Assembly: GCF_002943715.1 (NCBI RefSeq)
Contig: NZ_MQUA01000013.1
Span: 124,001 to 188,000, forward strand
Direction of reading: 5' to 3'
DNA from: Polaribacter filamentus
Lineage (GTDB): Bacteria; Bacteroidota; Bacteroidia; Flavobacteriales; Flavobacteriaceae
DNA length: 64,000 bases
Shown here: piece after piece, positions 38,015-46,773 of the stretch
Numbering within the stretch: the stretch's first letter is position 1
Layout of the letters: the number at the start of each line of letters is the position of its first letter
Notes under the pieces: model-generated
The model's input: the letters and a program-made list of their open reading frames with translations, nothing else
Database searches by the model: none
What the model was told of the DNA's origin: nothing
Position numbers and translations under genes: made by a program

Positions 38015-39407
38015 GGTACTAATCATTGGAGCAGGTCTGTGCGGCTCATTATTAGCATTACGATTAGCGCAAAGAGGTTATAAAGTGGAGGTGTATGAAA
38101 GCAGACCCGATTTACGAAAAGTAGATATTTCTGCAGGAAGATCGATTAATTTGGCTTTATCCGATAGAGGTTTAAAAGCATTGCGTTTATGCGGAATGGA
38201 AGAAAAAGCAAGAGAGATTTGTATACCAATGTATGGCAGATTGATGCATGATACAGCAGGAAATACATTTTCTTCGAACTACTCTGGAAGAGAAAATGAA
38301 TATATCAATTCCATTTCTAGAGGAGATTTAAACGCTATTTTATTAGATGAAGCAGAAAAACATGCGAATGTAACTTTTCACTTTAATAAAAGGTGTCAAA
38401 AAGTGGATATTGAAAATACGATTGCGCATTTTAAAGATTACGAAACGGATGAAGAGTTTACGATAGATGCAACGGTTCTTTTTGGTACTGATGGCGCTGG
38501 TTCAATTCTAAGAAAAAGCTATTATTTAGAGCGTAAGTTTTTATTTAGCTATTCTCAAAATTATTTAAATCATGGGTATAAGGAGTTAGAAATCCCTGCT
38601 GATAAAAGTGGGAATCACCAAATAAGTAATGCTCATTTACATATTTGGCCAAGAGGCGATTTTATGTTAATTGCATTGCCAAATATGGATGGTAGTTTTA
38701 CTGTAACGCTATTTTTAAGTTATGATGAAGGCGAGTTTAATTTCGAGAATTTAACATCCGAAGAAAAAATTACAGCATTTTTTGAAAAGGAATTTCCGGA
38801 TGCGTTGGCTTTAATTCCGAATATAAAAGAAGAGTTTATCAACAACCCAACAGGACCTTTAGGAACGGTAAAATGTGCGCCTTGGTTTTATAAAAATAAC
38901 ACCATATTGTTAGGCGATTCATCGCATGCAATTGTGCCCTTTTACGGGCAAGGAATGAATGCTTCGTTTGAAGATGTAGTTGTTTTTGATGAAATTTTAG
39001 ATAAAAATTTAGGGGATTGGGAAGCTATCTTTAAAGCCTATCAAAAAGCAAGAAAAATAGATACAGATGCGATTGCAGATTTGGCAATTGATAATTTTTA
39101 TGAAATGCGAGACCATGTTGCAAATCCGCTTTTTAAAGAAAAAAGAAAGATAGAGATGGATTTAGAAAAGTATTTTCCTACGCAGTATTTTTCTAAATAT
39201 TCTTTAGTCACATTTAACGAGAATATTGGCTATAATGAAGCCATGACAAGAGGACGAGCGCAAGATAAAGCCTTGTTAAATTTGGTTGCAGATGACGCTG
39301 TGCATACAAACTTAAATATGACAAAAGAGGAGCTGAAAGTTATTTTGGATAAAGTGAAAGAGGAAACAAATGCCATTTTAGAAGAGGATAAAATAACAGG
39401 CATGTAG
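37998..39407 (+). CDS. kmo: Kynurenine 3-monooxygenase
   Basis: FAD-dependent hydroxylase converting kynurenine to 3-hydroxykynurenine, 469 residues. The FAD-binding motif is IIGAGLCGSLLALRLAQRG; GRSINLALSDRGLKALRLCG is the characteristic kynurenine-monooxygenase segment, and LLGDSSHAIVPFYGQGMNAS the second FAD motif. A C-terminal region (about 400-469) contains the membrane-proximal part. It is the second enzyme of the cluster, overlapping the preceding small membrane-protein gene. Confidence 0.95.
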   Translation: MKTNDKVLIIGAGLCGSLLALRLAQRGYKVEVYESRPDLRKVDISAGRSINLALSDRGLKALRLCGMEEKAREICIPMYGRLMHDTAGNTFSSNYSGRENEYINSISRGDLNAILLDEAEKHANVTFHFNKRCQKVDIENTIAHFKDYETDEEFTIDATVLFGTDGAGSILRKSYYLERKFLFSYSQNYLNHGYKELEIPADKSGNHQISNAHLHIWPRGDFMLIALPNMDGSFTVTLFLSYDEGEFNFENLTSEEKITAFFEKEFPDALALIPNIKEEFINNPTGPLGTVKCAPWFYKNNTILLGDSSHAIVPFYGQGMNASFEDVVVFDEILDKNLGDWEAIFKAYQKARKIDTDAIADLAIDNFYEMRDHVANPLFKEKRKIEMDLEKYFPTQYFSKYSLVTFNENIGYNEAMTRGRAQDKALLNLVADDAVHTNLNMTKEELKVILDKVKEETNAILEEDKITGM

Positions 39408-39413
39408 TTTTTT

Positions 39414-39490
39414 TAGAAGCTATTTCCTGCTTTCCATTATATCTTTTTTCTGAAAAAGAAAAAAGGATGCCATTTCAATCAGGGCTAACC
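39414..39490 (+). repeat. Intergenic repeat family, copy B
   Basis: Blocks AGAAGCTATTTCCTGCTTTC, TTATATCTTTTT, AAAAAAGGATGCC and TTTCAATCAGGGCTAA occur in the same order as in copies A and C. The copy begins just after the kmo stop. Confidence 0.75.
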
Positions 39491-39541
39491 CACTTATAGA
39501 GTTATTGATCATCTAAAGCAATAAGAAATTTAAAAAGCAAA

Positions 39542-40064
39542 ATGGAAAAATATATTGTTTTATTAAGAGGAATTAATATATCAGGAAAAAATAAAATTCT
39601 GACGGCAGACCTGCATGAATAATGAAAGGATTTAAAGTTTCAAAATTTACAAACGTATATTCATAGTGGGAATATTATTTTAGAGGCTGATGCACCTAAG
39701 TCAGAAATATGTAAAAAAATAAAAGTAGGTATTAAAGCTAAATTGGGGTATGATGTTTCCTGTAATTGCTAAAACATTTTTAGAGTTAGAAAGAGTAGTT
39801 AAAAGTCATCCATTTCCTTTAGAAAATGAAAAAATTATCGCTTTTGCCTTTTTAAATAAAATATCAGAAATTAAAGAAATAGAAATAAGAAGATTACAAG
39901 GAGATAAATACAAAATTGATGATGATCTTATTTATCTTTATTGTCCATCAGGATTTGGTAGTACAAAATTGACAAATAATATCATTGAAAAGAAACTCAA
40001 TGTGATTTCAACTACAAGAAATTTAGGAACAACTTTAAAGTTGTTACAGTTAGTTAAAGCATAA
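39542..40064 (+). pseudogene. Broken DUF1697-like gene
   Basis: The start MEKYIVLLRGINISGKNKIL is typical of DUF1697 proteins. Codons then hit stops near 39620. Coding-like sequence resumes in another frame (LKFQNLQTYIHSGNIILEAD and SEICKKIKVGIKAKLGYDV), shifts again near 39755, and continues as VIAKTFLELERVVKSHPFPL to a stop at 40064. At least two frame changes and early stops make this a genuine pseudogene. It sits inside the kynurenine cluster, just before the deaminase gene. Confidence 0.8.
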
Positions 40065-40068
40065 AAAA

Positions 40069-40473
40069 ATGGAAGAAAAAAAAGTAACACCAAGAGGCGC
40101 ATATCCACATGTAAAAGTTGTGGGAGATTTTATTTTTGTATCAGGAACCAGTTCTAGAAGAGCAGACAATACCATTGCAGGTGTGGATATTATTGATGAA
40201 ATGGGAACAAAATTTCTAAATATAGAAACACAAACCAGCGAAGTTCTAAAAAACATAGATTCCAATTTACAAACAGTTGGCGCTAGTTTAAAAGATGTGG
40301 TGGATGTTTCTACATTCTTAGTAAACATGAATGATTTTGCAGGATATAACAAAGCGTATGCAGAATTTTTCAATAAAGAAACAGGGCCAACAAGAACGAC
40401 TGTCGCTGTGCATCAATTACCACATCCAGATTTAGTTGTGGAAATTAAAGTTACTGCTTATAAAAAGAGTTAA
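40069..40473 (+). CDS. RidA-family 2-aminomuconate deaminase
   Basis: 134-residue RidA/YjgF-fold protein. Features: [20 protein letters not shown], the subunit-interface segment [20 protein letters not shown] and [20 protein letters not shown], with the conserved Arg of the active site. In kynurenine clusters this RidA branch releases ammonia from 2-aminomuconate to give 4-oxalocrotonate; the assignment depends on context. The dehydrogenase gene begins immediately after its stop, indicating one transcript. Confidence 0.8.
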   Translation: MEEKKVTPRGAYPHVKVVGDFIFVSGTSSRRADNTIAGVDIIDEMGTKFLNIETQTSEVLKNIDSNLQTVGASLKDVVDVSTFLVNMNDFAGYNKAYAEFFNKETGPTRTTVAVHQLPHPDLVVEIKVTAYKKS

Positions 40474-41915
40474 ATGGACATCCAAAACTACATAAACGGC
40501 GAGTTTGCAAATCCTATTAAAAATAATTGGATAGATAATTACAATCCTGCAATTGGAGAAGTGTGCGGACAAATACCCAATTCAACAAAAGAAGATGTAG
40601 AAGAAGCATACCAAGCGGCGGCAATCGCTTTTCCGACATGGAGCAATACTCCTTTGGATGAAAGAAGTAAAATCCTTTCTAAAATCGCTGATTTAATTTT
40701 AGAGAAATTAGACTTTTTAGCGAAAGCAGAATCTAAAGACAACGGAAAACCAATCAGTTTAGCAAAGCAAGTTGATATACCCAGATCAGCAAGTAACTTC
40801 CAATTTTTTGCAAATGCGATTACGCAGTTTTCATCAGAAGCGCATGAAAGTATTGGGTTTAATGCTGTTAATTTCACGTTGCGCCAGCCAATAGGTGTTG
40901 TAGGATGTATTTCTCCTTGGAATTTACCTTTGTATTTATTTACTTGGAAAATTGCACCAGCCATTGCTGCAGGAAATTGTGTGGTTGCAAAACCAAGCGA
41001 AATTACACCCATGACGGCTTATTTATTAGGTGAAATTTGCAATGAGGCTGGACTACCAAAAGGCGTTTTAAATATTATTCATGGATTAGGATCTACAACA
41101 GGACAAGCAATTGTAGCACATCCAAATATTAAAGCAATTTCATTTACAGGAGGAACAAAAACAGGAGCTCATATTGCCAGGGTTGCAGCCCCAATGTTTA
41201 AAAAACTTTCTTTAGAATTAGGAGGAAAAAACCCAAACATCATTTTTGAAGATTGCGATTATGACAAAATGTTAGCAACCACAGTTCGTTCTTCATTTGC
41301 AAATCAAGGTCAGATTTGTTTGTGTGGAAGTCGAATTTTTGTGGAAGAAACAATCTATGAAAAATTCAAGAAGGATTTTATAAAAAAGTATCGGAATTAA
41401 AAGTGGGAAATCCATCAGAGGAAACTACTAATATTGGAGCATTAGTATCCAAAGAACATTTAGAAAAAGTAAAGAGTTATATTGATCTTGCAAAAAATGA
41501 AGGAGGGAAAACTCTTTTTGGAGGTGATAAAGTTGCCGTTAAAAACTGTGAACTTGGTTATTATTTACAACCCACAATTATTGAAGTTTTTGATAATAAA
41601 TGCAGCTTAAATCAGGAAGAAATTTTTGGACCAGTAGTAACGATCATGTCGTTTAAAACCGATGAAGAAGCCTTGTCTTTAGCGAATGACGTAAAGTACG
41701 GATTATCAGCAACCTTATGGACAAATAATTTAAATAGAACCATGCAATTTTCTAAACAATTACAGACAGGAATTGTTTGGGTAAATACATGGATGTTACG
41801 CGATTTAAGAACACCATTTGGCGGACAAAAAGATTCTGGAGTAGGCAGAGAAGGTGGTTTTGAAGCGTTGCGATTTTTTACAGAACCAAAAAATATTTGT
41901 ATTCAATATGATTAA
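40474..41915 (+). CDS. 2-aminomuconic 6-semialdehyde dehydrogenase, single-base frameshift
   Basis: NAD-dependent aldehyde dehydrogenase (ALDH8-like), which in this pathway oxidises 2-aminomuconate semialdehyde. Motifs: GCISPWNLPLYLFTWKIAPA, ISFTGGTKTGAHIA, LELGGKNPNIIFED (catalytic Glu) and FANQGQICLCGSR (catalytic Cys). At A6 (41382-41387) one A is missing; adding it joins IKK to VSELKVGNPSEETTNIGALV and gives 480 codons ending PKNICIQYD. As written the first part stops at 41400. A homopolymer error or a recent loss is possible. It overlaps the next gene by 8 bases. Confidence 0.88.
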
Positions 41916-42348
41916 AATTAAGGATGATTTATTTTTTTCTGATAACAAAAAAGATATGGATATAGAGTTGATATTCAGTTTTTTAAAGAAGACCTATTGG
42001 GGTGGTTTAAGAACTTTTGAAGAACAAAAAAAAGCCAATGAAAACACACTTAATTTTGGATTGTTTAAAAATGGAAATCAAATAGCATTCTCTAGGGTAA
42101 TGACAGATAAAGTGTTTTTTGCATATTTGTTGGATGTTTTTGTTGTAGATGAGGAACAGGGAAAAGGACATTTTAAAATATTAATTGATCATATTATGAA
42201 TTACCCTGAATTGCAAAAGATTGATAAATGGATTTTAGCTACAAAAGATGCTCATTCATTGTATGAAAAATTTGGTTTTGAGAAAATTAAAAAACCAGAA
42301 ATGTTGATGGAAAAAATTTCTGATAGAGCAAAAGAAATTTATGAATAA
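41908..42348 (+). CDS. GNAT-family acetyltransferase
   Basis: 146 residues from the ATG at 41908, which overlaps the dehydrogenase stop. Fold segments: FSRVMTDKVFFAYLLDVFVV, EEQGKGHFKILIDHI (acetyl-CoA loop, Q-x-x-G-x-G-like) and DAHSLYEKFGFEKI. The substrate is unknown. Tight coupling implies co-transcription with the kynurenine genes. The broken short gene that follows begins inside its stop codon. Confidence 0.8.
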   Translation: MIKIKDDLFFSDNKKDMDIELIFSFLKKTYWGGLRTFEEQKKANENTLNFGLFKNGNQIAFSRVMTDKVFFAYLLDVFVVDEEQGKGHFKILIDHIMNYPELQKIDKWILATKDAHSLYEKFGFEKIKKPEMLMEKISDRAKEIYE

Positions 42349-42558
42349 AGAGATAAAAGAAAAAATAATTCAAGTTTACGATGATAAAATAATTAAAAAA
42401 AGAGAAAATGTAGGTTTGTCTTTTTATGCTTTTTTTAAAATAAAAATGAGAATCCAAAATTAGTAATGGGAGTTGCCAAATAGTGGATTTAAACACATGA
42501 GTTAGATCATTTTGAAAAAGCAGTTAGGATTAAACAGATGGTAACAAATAACAAATAA
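42341..42558 (+). pseudogene. Decayed short conserved gene
   Basis: Starting at the ATG overlapping the acetyltransferase stop, the frame reads IKEKIIQVYDDKIIKKRENV and VGLSFYAFF, then loses one base in an A run near 42438. In the shifted frame it continues NENPKLVMGVAK, then TAG (where TGG is expected), WI, TAA (where GAA is expected), THELDHFEKAVRIKQMVTNN and a stop. One indel and two nonsense codons indicate real decay. The intact family would be about 72 residues; I do not assign a function. Confidence 0.65.
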
Positions 42559-42637
42559 GAATCAAGATAAAAGAATCAAGAGAGAAGACTCACCCTAGTC
42601 TAGCTTCTTGTTTCTTTATTCTTACATCAAAAGAAAA

Positions 42638-43432
42638 ATGGATTTACACTTACAAAATAAAAACGCATTAGTTTGCGGAAGTACACAAGGAATAGGAAAA
42701 GCAACTGCAATTTTATTAGCAAAAGAAGGCGTAAATGTTACGCTGATCGCTAGAAATGAAGAAAAGTTAAAAGCTGTTTTAGAAGAACTAAATGCTTGTC
42801 AGTTTGAGCGCAGTCGAGAACAATGCCACAGCTATTTGGTAGCAGATTTTTCAAAACCAGAAGAACTGAGAAAAGTGATAGAAAATTCTAATTTACAGTT
42901 TCATATCTTGGTAAATAATACAGGAGGTCCAAGAAGTGGCGCGATTCTAGATGCAACCTTAGACGAATTTCAACAGGCTTTTTCTCAACATTTATTATGC
43001 AATCACATTTTGGTACAGGCTGTGGTTCCTTTTATGAAAACACAGTGTTTTGGTAGAATTATTAATGTAATTTCAACATCTGTAAAAGAGCCAATTCCGG
43101 GTTTAGGTGTAAGTAATACTATTAGAAACGCCGTTGGTAATTGGTCAAAAACGTTAGCTGAAGAAATTGGTAGTCACGGAATAACGGTTAACAATGTGTT
43201 GCCAGGTTTTACAGAAACGGTACGTTTATCAGAAATTATTAAGACAAAAGCAAAAAATGAAAATAAAAGTATTGAGCAGATGACTGAGATTATGAAAAGT
43301 TATTCGCCAGCAAAACGATTTGCAAAACCAGAAGAAACTGCTAGTGCAATTGTCTTTTTAGCAAGCGAAAAAGCGAGTTATATTAACGGAATAAATCTTC
43401 CTGTAGATGGTGGAAGAACGAAATCACTTTAA
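42638..43432 (+). CDS. Atypical SDR-family oxidoreductase
   Basis: 264 residues from the ATG at 42638. The cofactor motif is CGSTQGIGKATA; the NNAG position reads NNTGGPRSG. The usual Tyr-x3-Lys is replaced by the segment GLGVSNTIRNAVGNWSKTLA, so it lacks the canonical catalytic pair, as in a subgroup of SDRs. The C-terminus INGINLPVDGGR is standard. It lies between the dehydrogenase and HaaO genes, but its step in the pathway is unknown. A common intergenic repeat unit (42796-42824) is inserted in frame around residues 53-63. Confidence 0.8.
   Translation: MDLHLQNKNALVCGSTQGIGKATAILLAKEGVNVTLIARNEEKLKAVLEELNACQFERSREQCHSYLVADFSKPEELRKVIENSNLQFHILVNNTGGPRSGAILDATLDEFQQAFSQHLLCNHILVQAVVPFMKTQCFGRIINVISTSVKEPIPGLGVSNTIRNAVGNWSKTLAEEIGSHGITVNNVLPGFTETVRLSEIIKTKAKNENKSIEQMTEIMKSYSPAKRFAKPEETASAIVFLASEKASYINGINLPVDGGRTKSL
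42796..42824 (+). repeat. Repeat unit inserted in frame within the SDR gene
   Basis: The stretch CAGTTTGAGCGCAGTCGAGA resembles a dispersed repeat I recall from flavobacterial intergenic regions. Here it encodes CQFERSREQC inside a coding region, between a helix (AVLEELN) and a strand (YLVADFS), a surface-loop position in SDRs. Confidence 0.45.
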
Positions 43433-43570
43433 GAGAAAAGAGAAAAGAGAAAATGGACCAGAGAAAAAATAAAAAAGAGCGAAGAATCAAGAATCAAGGA
43501 TTAAGACAATTTTGACTACCTTTCATCAGTTTTGAACCTTGTTTCTAAATAATCAAAAACACCTATAAAA

Positions 43571-44104
43571 ATGAGTACACTCGTAAGACCTTTAAACTTT
43601 AAAAAGTGGATTGATGAAAATCGTCATTTATTAAAACCGCCAGTTGGTAACAAACAAGTTTGGGAAAATGGTGAATATATTGTGATGGTTGTTGGTGGTC
43701 CTAATAACAGAAAAGATTATCATTATAACGAAACTCCTGAGTTTTTCTATCAAGTTGAAGGAGATATGATTTTGAAAATCATTGATGATAAGGGGGAAAT
43801 GATTGATGTTGAAATCAATGAAGGCGATATTTATTTATTGCCAGCAAAAGTGCCGCATTCACCACAAAGAAAAGAAAATACTGTTGGTTTAGTAATTGAG
43901 TATCCGCGTTCTAGAAGAATGTTAGACGCTTTAGAATGGTATTGTGAAGATTGTGGAAATCAGTTGTACAGAGAAGAATTTTCACTAGATAATATTGAGA
44001 CTGATATGCCAGTCATTTTTGATAATTATTATTCTGATGTAGAAAAATGTACTTGTGATTCTTGTGGAACCGTGATGGAAGCGCCAAAAAAAGTTAGCAG
44101 TTAA
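43571..44104 (+). CDS. haaO: 3-hydroxyanthranilate 3,4-dioxygenase
   Basis: Cupin dioxygenase opening the ring of 3-hydroxyanthranilate to 2-amino-3-carboxymuconate semialdehyde. 177 residues. Catalytic iron ligands are His51 and Glu57 in DYHYNETPEFFYQ and His96 in AKVPHSPQR. The C-terminal rubredoxin-like second iron site has CEDCG (Cys125/Cys128) and CDSCG (Cys162/Cys165), typical of bacterial enzymes. A purine-rich gap of ~140 bases (GAGAAAAGAGAAAAGAG-type tandem) separates it from the SDR gene. Confidence 0.95.
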   Translation: MSTLVRPLNFKKWIDENRHLLKPPVGNKQVWENGEYIVMVVGGPNNRKDYHYNETPEFFYQVEGDMILKIIDDKGEMIDVEINEGDIYLLPAKVPHSPQRKENTVGLVIEYPRSRRMLDALEWYCEDCGNQLYREEFSLDNIETDMPVIFDNYYSDVEKCTCDSCGTVMEAPKKVSS

Positions 44105-44136
44105 TCGGTCGCAGGATACTGTAAGTAAATAAAAAT

Positions 44137-44218
44137 GCGTCATTACAAGGCACGAAACGATCTCTTAATTATTAGTGAGATTGCCACAGAAAGTGAAAAA
44201 CTTTCTTTGCAATGAGGT
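44137..44218. repeat. Dispersed palindromic intergenic repeat
   Basis: GCGTCATTACAAGGCACGAA ... GATCTC ... GAGATTGCCACAGAAAGTGA ... CTTTGCAATGAGG forms an imperfect long hairpin. It resembles the CGTCATTGCGAGG-type repeat scattered in many bacterial genomes. It fills most of the gap between haaO and the decarboxylase gene. Confidence 0.65.
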
Positions 44219-44246
44219 TGAAACATTGAAATGAATTCAGATATAA

Positions 44247-45329
44247 ATGGAAAAAAGAAAACTACGCATAAACGGACATTCACATTTATTACCGTATCCA
44301 GAAGAAATCCCTCAATTTATGAAGGAAAAAGAAATTTTTTGGGTAGATGATGAACGGAAGCACATGTTGCAAAAAGGGTGGAGAAGACCCGTTACAGATT
44401 CTAGTTTTTTCTTAAATGAGAAATTACTTTGGATGCAGAAAAATAAAATAGATCATGCGGTAGTTTTAAACCTTTCTCAATTATATGGCAATGGATTGCG
44501 TTTAGAAGAAATGAAAAAAGCACTGCGTTTTCAGAACGATTTTAATGCAAAAGTGCAACATAGTCATCCAGATAAATTTACCTGCGGATTTGTAGTACAT
44601 CCTGGTTTTATCTATGGCGCATTAGATGAAATGAAGCGTTGTGTAGAAGATTTAGGCTTAAAAGTGTTGTGTTTACCAACTCATTTTATGGATTCTATTG
44701 GGCAATGGCGTTGTGTTTTTGATGAAGAAAATGATCGAATTTTTGAATTAGCAGACAAGTACAAATTGGCGATTGAAATTCATCCGTATGATGGAGATAA
44801 AATGATAAAATTAGAGAATACTAATTGGCGTTTTCATTTAATTTGGATGTTGGCACAATGTGGAGATGCCTACCATTTTTATACTTTAAACGGAATGCAA
44901 GAGCGCTACCCAAACATTAGAACTTGTTTTGCACATGGTGGCCAATTAGCACAAATGAATTTAGGAAGACGAATTCAAGGTTTTGATGGAAGACCTGATT
45001 TATTTGAAGGCAAATATCACCCAAGAAAAGCTGTTGGGCATAAAAATATTTTCTTTGATACCTTAGTGCATGATACCGATTCTTTAGGTCTAATGTTTAA
45101 AAGACAAGGCACAAATCAGGTTTTAATGGGCTTAGACGATCCGTATCCTTTAGGTGAAATGGAAAGCGATAAACAGTCTTCTTATCCTGGAAAAATTTTA
45201 GATTTAGCTGTACAAAAAGGTATTATTTCAGAAATTGAAAAAGGGCAAATTTGGGAGGATAATGTTTTACAATGGTTGTTTGGTGATGATGAAAAAGCTA
45301 AGCAAGATTTGATTGATAAGATATTATAA
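44247..45329 (+). CDS. 2-amino-3-carboxymuconate-6-semialdehyde decarboxylase-like amidohydrolase
   Basis: 360-residue member of the ACMSD branch of the amidohydrolase superfamily, which decarboxylates the HaaO product to 2-aminomuconate semialdehyde. Metal ligands: His in INGHSHLLPYPEE, His in LAIEIHPYDGDKM, His in TCFAHGGQLAQMN and Asp in LMGLDDPYPLGEME. It is longer at the N-terminus than characterised ACMSD (about 335 residues). Its position next to haaO supports the role. Last gene of the kynurenine cluster on this strand. Confidence 0.88.
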   Translation: MEKRKLRINGHSHLLPYPEEIPQFMKEKEIFWVDDERKHMLQKGWRRPVTDSSFFLNEKLLWMQKNKIDHAVVLNLSQLYGNGLRLEEMKKALRFQNDFNAKVQHSHPDKFTCGFVVHPGFIYGALDEMKRCVEDLGLKVLCLPTHFMDSIGQWRCVFDEENDRIFELADKYKLAIEIHPYDGDKMIKLENTNWRFHLIWMLAQCGDAYHFYTLNGMQERYPNIRTCFAHGGQLAQMNLGRRIQGFDGRPDLFEGKYHPRKAVGHKNIFFDTLVHDTDSLGLMFKRQGTNQVLMGLDDPYPLGEMESDKQSSYPGKILDLAVQKGIISEIEKGQIWEDNVLQWLFGDDEKAKQDLIDKIL

Positions 45330-45345
45330 TAAGTTTTCAATTGGT

Positions 45346-45386
45346 AGTAGCAGTTCTCAGTTAGCACTTGACTGGAAACTGCTACT
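45346..45386. repeat. Inverted repeat between convergent genes
   Basis: AGTAGCAGTT (45346-45355) and AACTGCTACT (45377-45386) are perfect complements around a 21-base loop. The unit is nested between TTCAATT (45336-45342) and AATTGAA (45423-45429). There is no T run, so it is not a classical terminator. A similar CAGTTTTCAGT-rich stretch lies at 58590-58650. Confidence 0.6.
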
Positions 45387-45431
45387 GAATCCACTTGTTG
45401 ATTACTGCATACTGCTACTGAAAATTGAACA

Positions 45432-46055
45432 CTAACCTTCACATTGTTTCAAAACCTGTTCAGCTCTTTCTAGCATAAATTTTGGATAAAATTCTTGTTC
45501 AACTTTTTCTTTTTTTCCTATTGTAATTGCACGTTTTATTTCTTCGCAATAAGGCTTTGTAGAATTTCCAAAAAAACTTGCAGCACCTATTTCCCATTCT
45601 GCTTTTCCTAGAATTACACGAGGGTTTTGTGGTGCAATTTGTAATGCTTGCGCGTATAATTGGTTGTTCTTTCCAGATAAAGTCATTCCGTATTTTTGAC
45701 CATCATAAGCAATATAACCAAGATTTAATAAAGCTTGCGTAATTATAATTTCTGGATTATTTTCTGATAAAGATGCTGCAACATCTAAAAATTCTTGTGC
45801 TTTTGTTAATTTTGCAGTTAGTATTGCTTCATCTTTTAAACCAAAACTACCTATTATTTCAACAGTAGCCGCATAATAAGAAGGCAGCCAATTTTCTGTT
45901 TCTACTTTAGAAATTCTCTCAAAAAGTTGCGAAGCTTCTGTCATTTTTCCTTGTTCCCAAAGAGAGAAAGCTTTTTGCATTCCTGTTTGATATGGAGTCT
46001 GGGCGGTTACATTTAGAGCAATAAACAGCCCTATGAATAAAAATAAATTTTTCAT
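45432..46055 (-). CDS. Secreted TPR-like protein, unknown
   Basis: 207 residues with a signal peptide (MKNLFLFIGLFIALNVTAQ). The helical body has tetratricopeptide-like periodicity (MQKAFSLWEQGKMTEASQLF, PEIIITQALLNLGYIAYDG, AQALQIAPQNPRVILGKAEW). It is probably periplasmic. It follows the DUF2141 gene and, further upstream, a TonB-dependent receptor, an association that suggests a shared uptake-related or regulatory role; no function is established. Confidence 0.75.
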   Translation of the reverse strand: MKNLFLFIGLFIALNVTAQTPYQTGMQKAFSLWEQGKMTEASQLFERISKVETENWLPSYYAATVEIIGSFGLKDEAILTAKLTKAQEFLDVAASLSENNPEIIITQALLNLGYIAYDGQKYGMTLSGKNNQLYAQALQIAPQNPRVILGKAEWEIGAASFFGNSTKPYCEEIKRAITIGKKEKVEQEFYPKFMLERAEQVLKQCEG

Positions 46056-46096
46056 AATTAATTGATTTTAAAATAGTTGTTATTGTAAAAGAGTTT

Positions 46097-46519
46097 TTAA
46101 TTGATATTTACGGTAATCTTTTTATTTGAATCTAAGTTGAATTTTGCGTCGTTAAATTTTGGCGGTCCCATGAAACCAGAAGCGCCATTCGAAAATCCAT
46201 AAGGCTCTTTCGGAATTCCGAAAATTTTGGTATCCATTTTTTGGTTATTATTTTCATCATGAAAAAAGGAAACGGCGTACGTGCCTTTTTTTAATCCTTT
46301 AAAAATACCTGTGGATTTTTTGTCTTTTATTTCCGCTATAATTCCGGATGCTTTATTAAGAAAAGTTTCTTCACTATCATAAATTGCTATAAATATTTTA
46401 CCCTGATTATTTTTTATTCCGTTTACTTCAATTGTTAAATCGAAGGTTTCATTTTCTTGTGCATTCGTAGAAAAGATTCCAGAGAAAATAATTGCTAAAG
46501 TTAAGATTGTATTTTTCAT
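46097..46519 (-). CDS. DUF2141 secreted protein
   Basis: 140 residues from the ATG at 46519, chosen because it begins a signal peptide (MKNTILTLAIIFSGIFSTNA). The DUF2141 domain has LTIEVNGIKNNQGKIFIAIY, GLKKGTYAVSFFHDENNNQK and GIPKEPYGFSNGASG. The family is secreted and of unknown function. It sits between the TPR gene and the TonB receptor gene on the same strand; repeat copy C separates it from the receptor. Confidence 0.88.
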   Translation of the reverse strand: MKNTILTLAIIFSGIFSTNAQENETFDLTIEVNGIKNNQGKIFIAIYDSEETFLNKASGIIAEIKDKKSTGIFKGLKKGTYAVSFFHDENNNQKMDTKIFGIPKEPYGFSNGASGFMGPPKFNDAKFNLDSNKKITVNIN

Positions 46520-46665
46520 AATACTTATTTTTTGACGATTCAAATATCTGACGTTTTTACAACAATTAAGCAAGAATAATACCGAATTGTATTTTTTTAT
46601 TACTGAACTGTTGTTTTTAATTAATGTATTCGGTTTTAGTGCATGCTATTTGCTACTAAAGATGC

Positions 46666-46766
46666 TTAGCCCTGATTGAAACGGCATCCTTTTTTTGATG
46701 TAATTTTTGCTTTTCAGCAAAAAATATAGCGAAAAAAGATAAAGTGAAAAGCAGGAAATAGCTTCA
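46666..46766 (-). repeat. Intergenic repeat family, copy C
   Basis: On the minus strand it reads GAAGCTATTTCCTGCTTTTC, TTATCTTTTTTCGC, a longer spacer with TTTTGCTGAAAAGCAAAAA, AAAAAAAGGATGCC and GTTTCAATCAGGGCTAAGC. It is closest to copy B, with a larger middle. Confidence 0.75.
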
Positions 46767-46773
46767 AAATATT

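Noticed and set aside
43433..43560. CRISPR-like or tandem array of GAGAAAA/GAATCAA units
   Set aside because: Units are short, irregular and without unique spacers; simple low-complexity purine-rich repeat.
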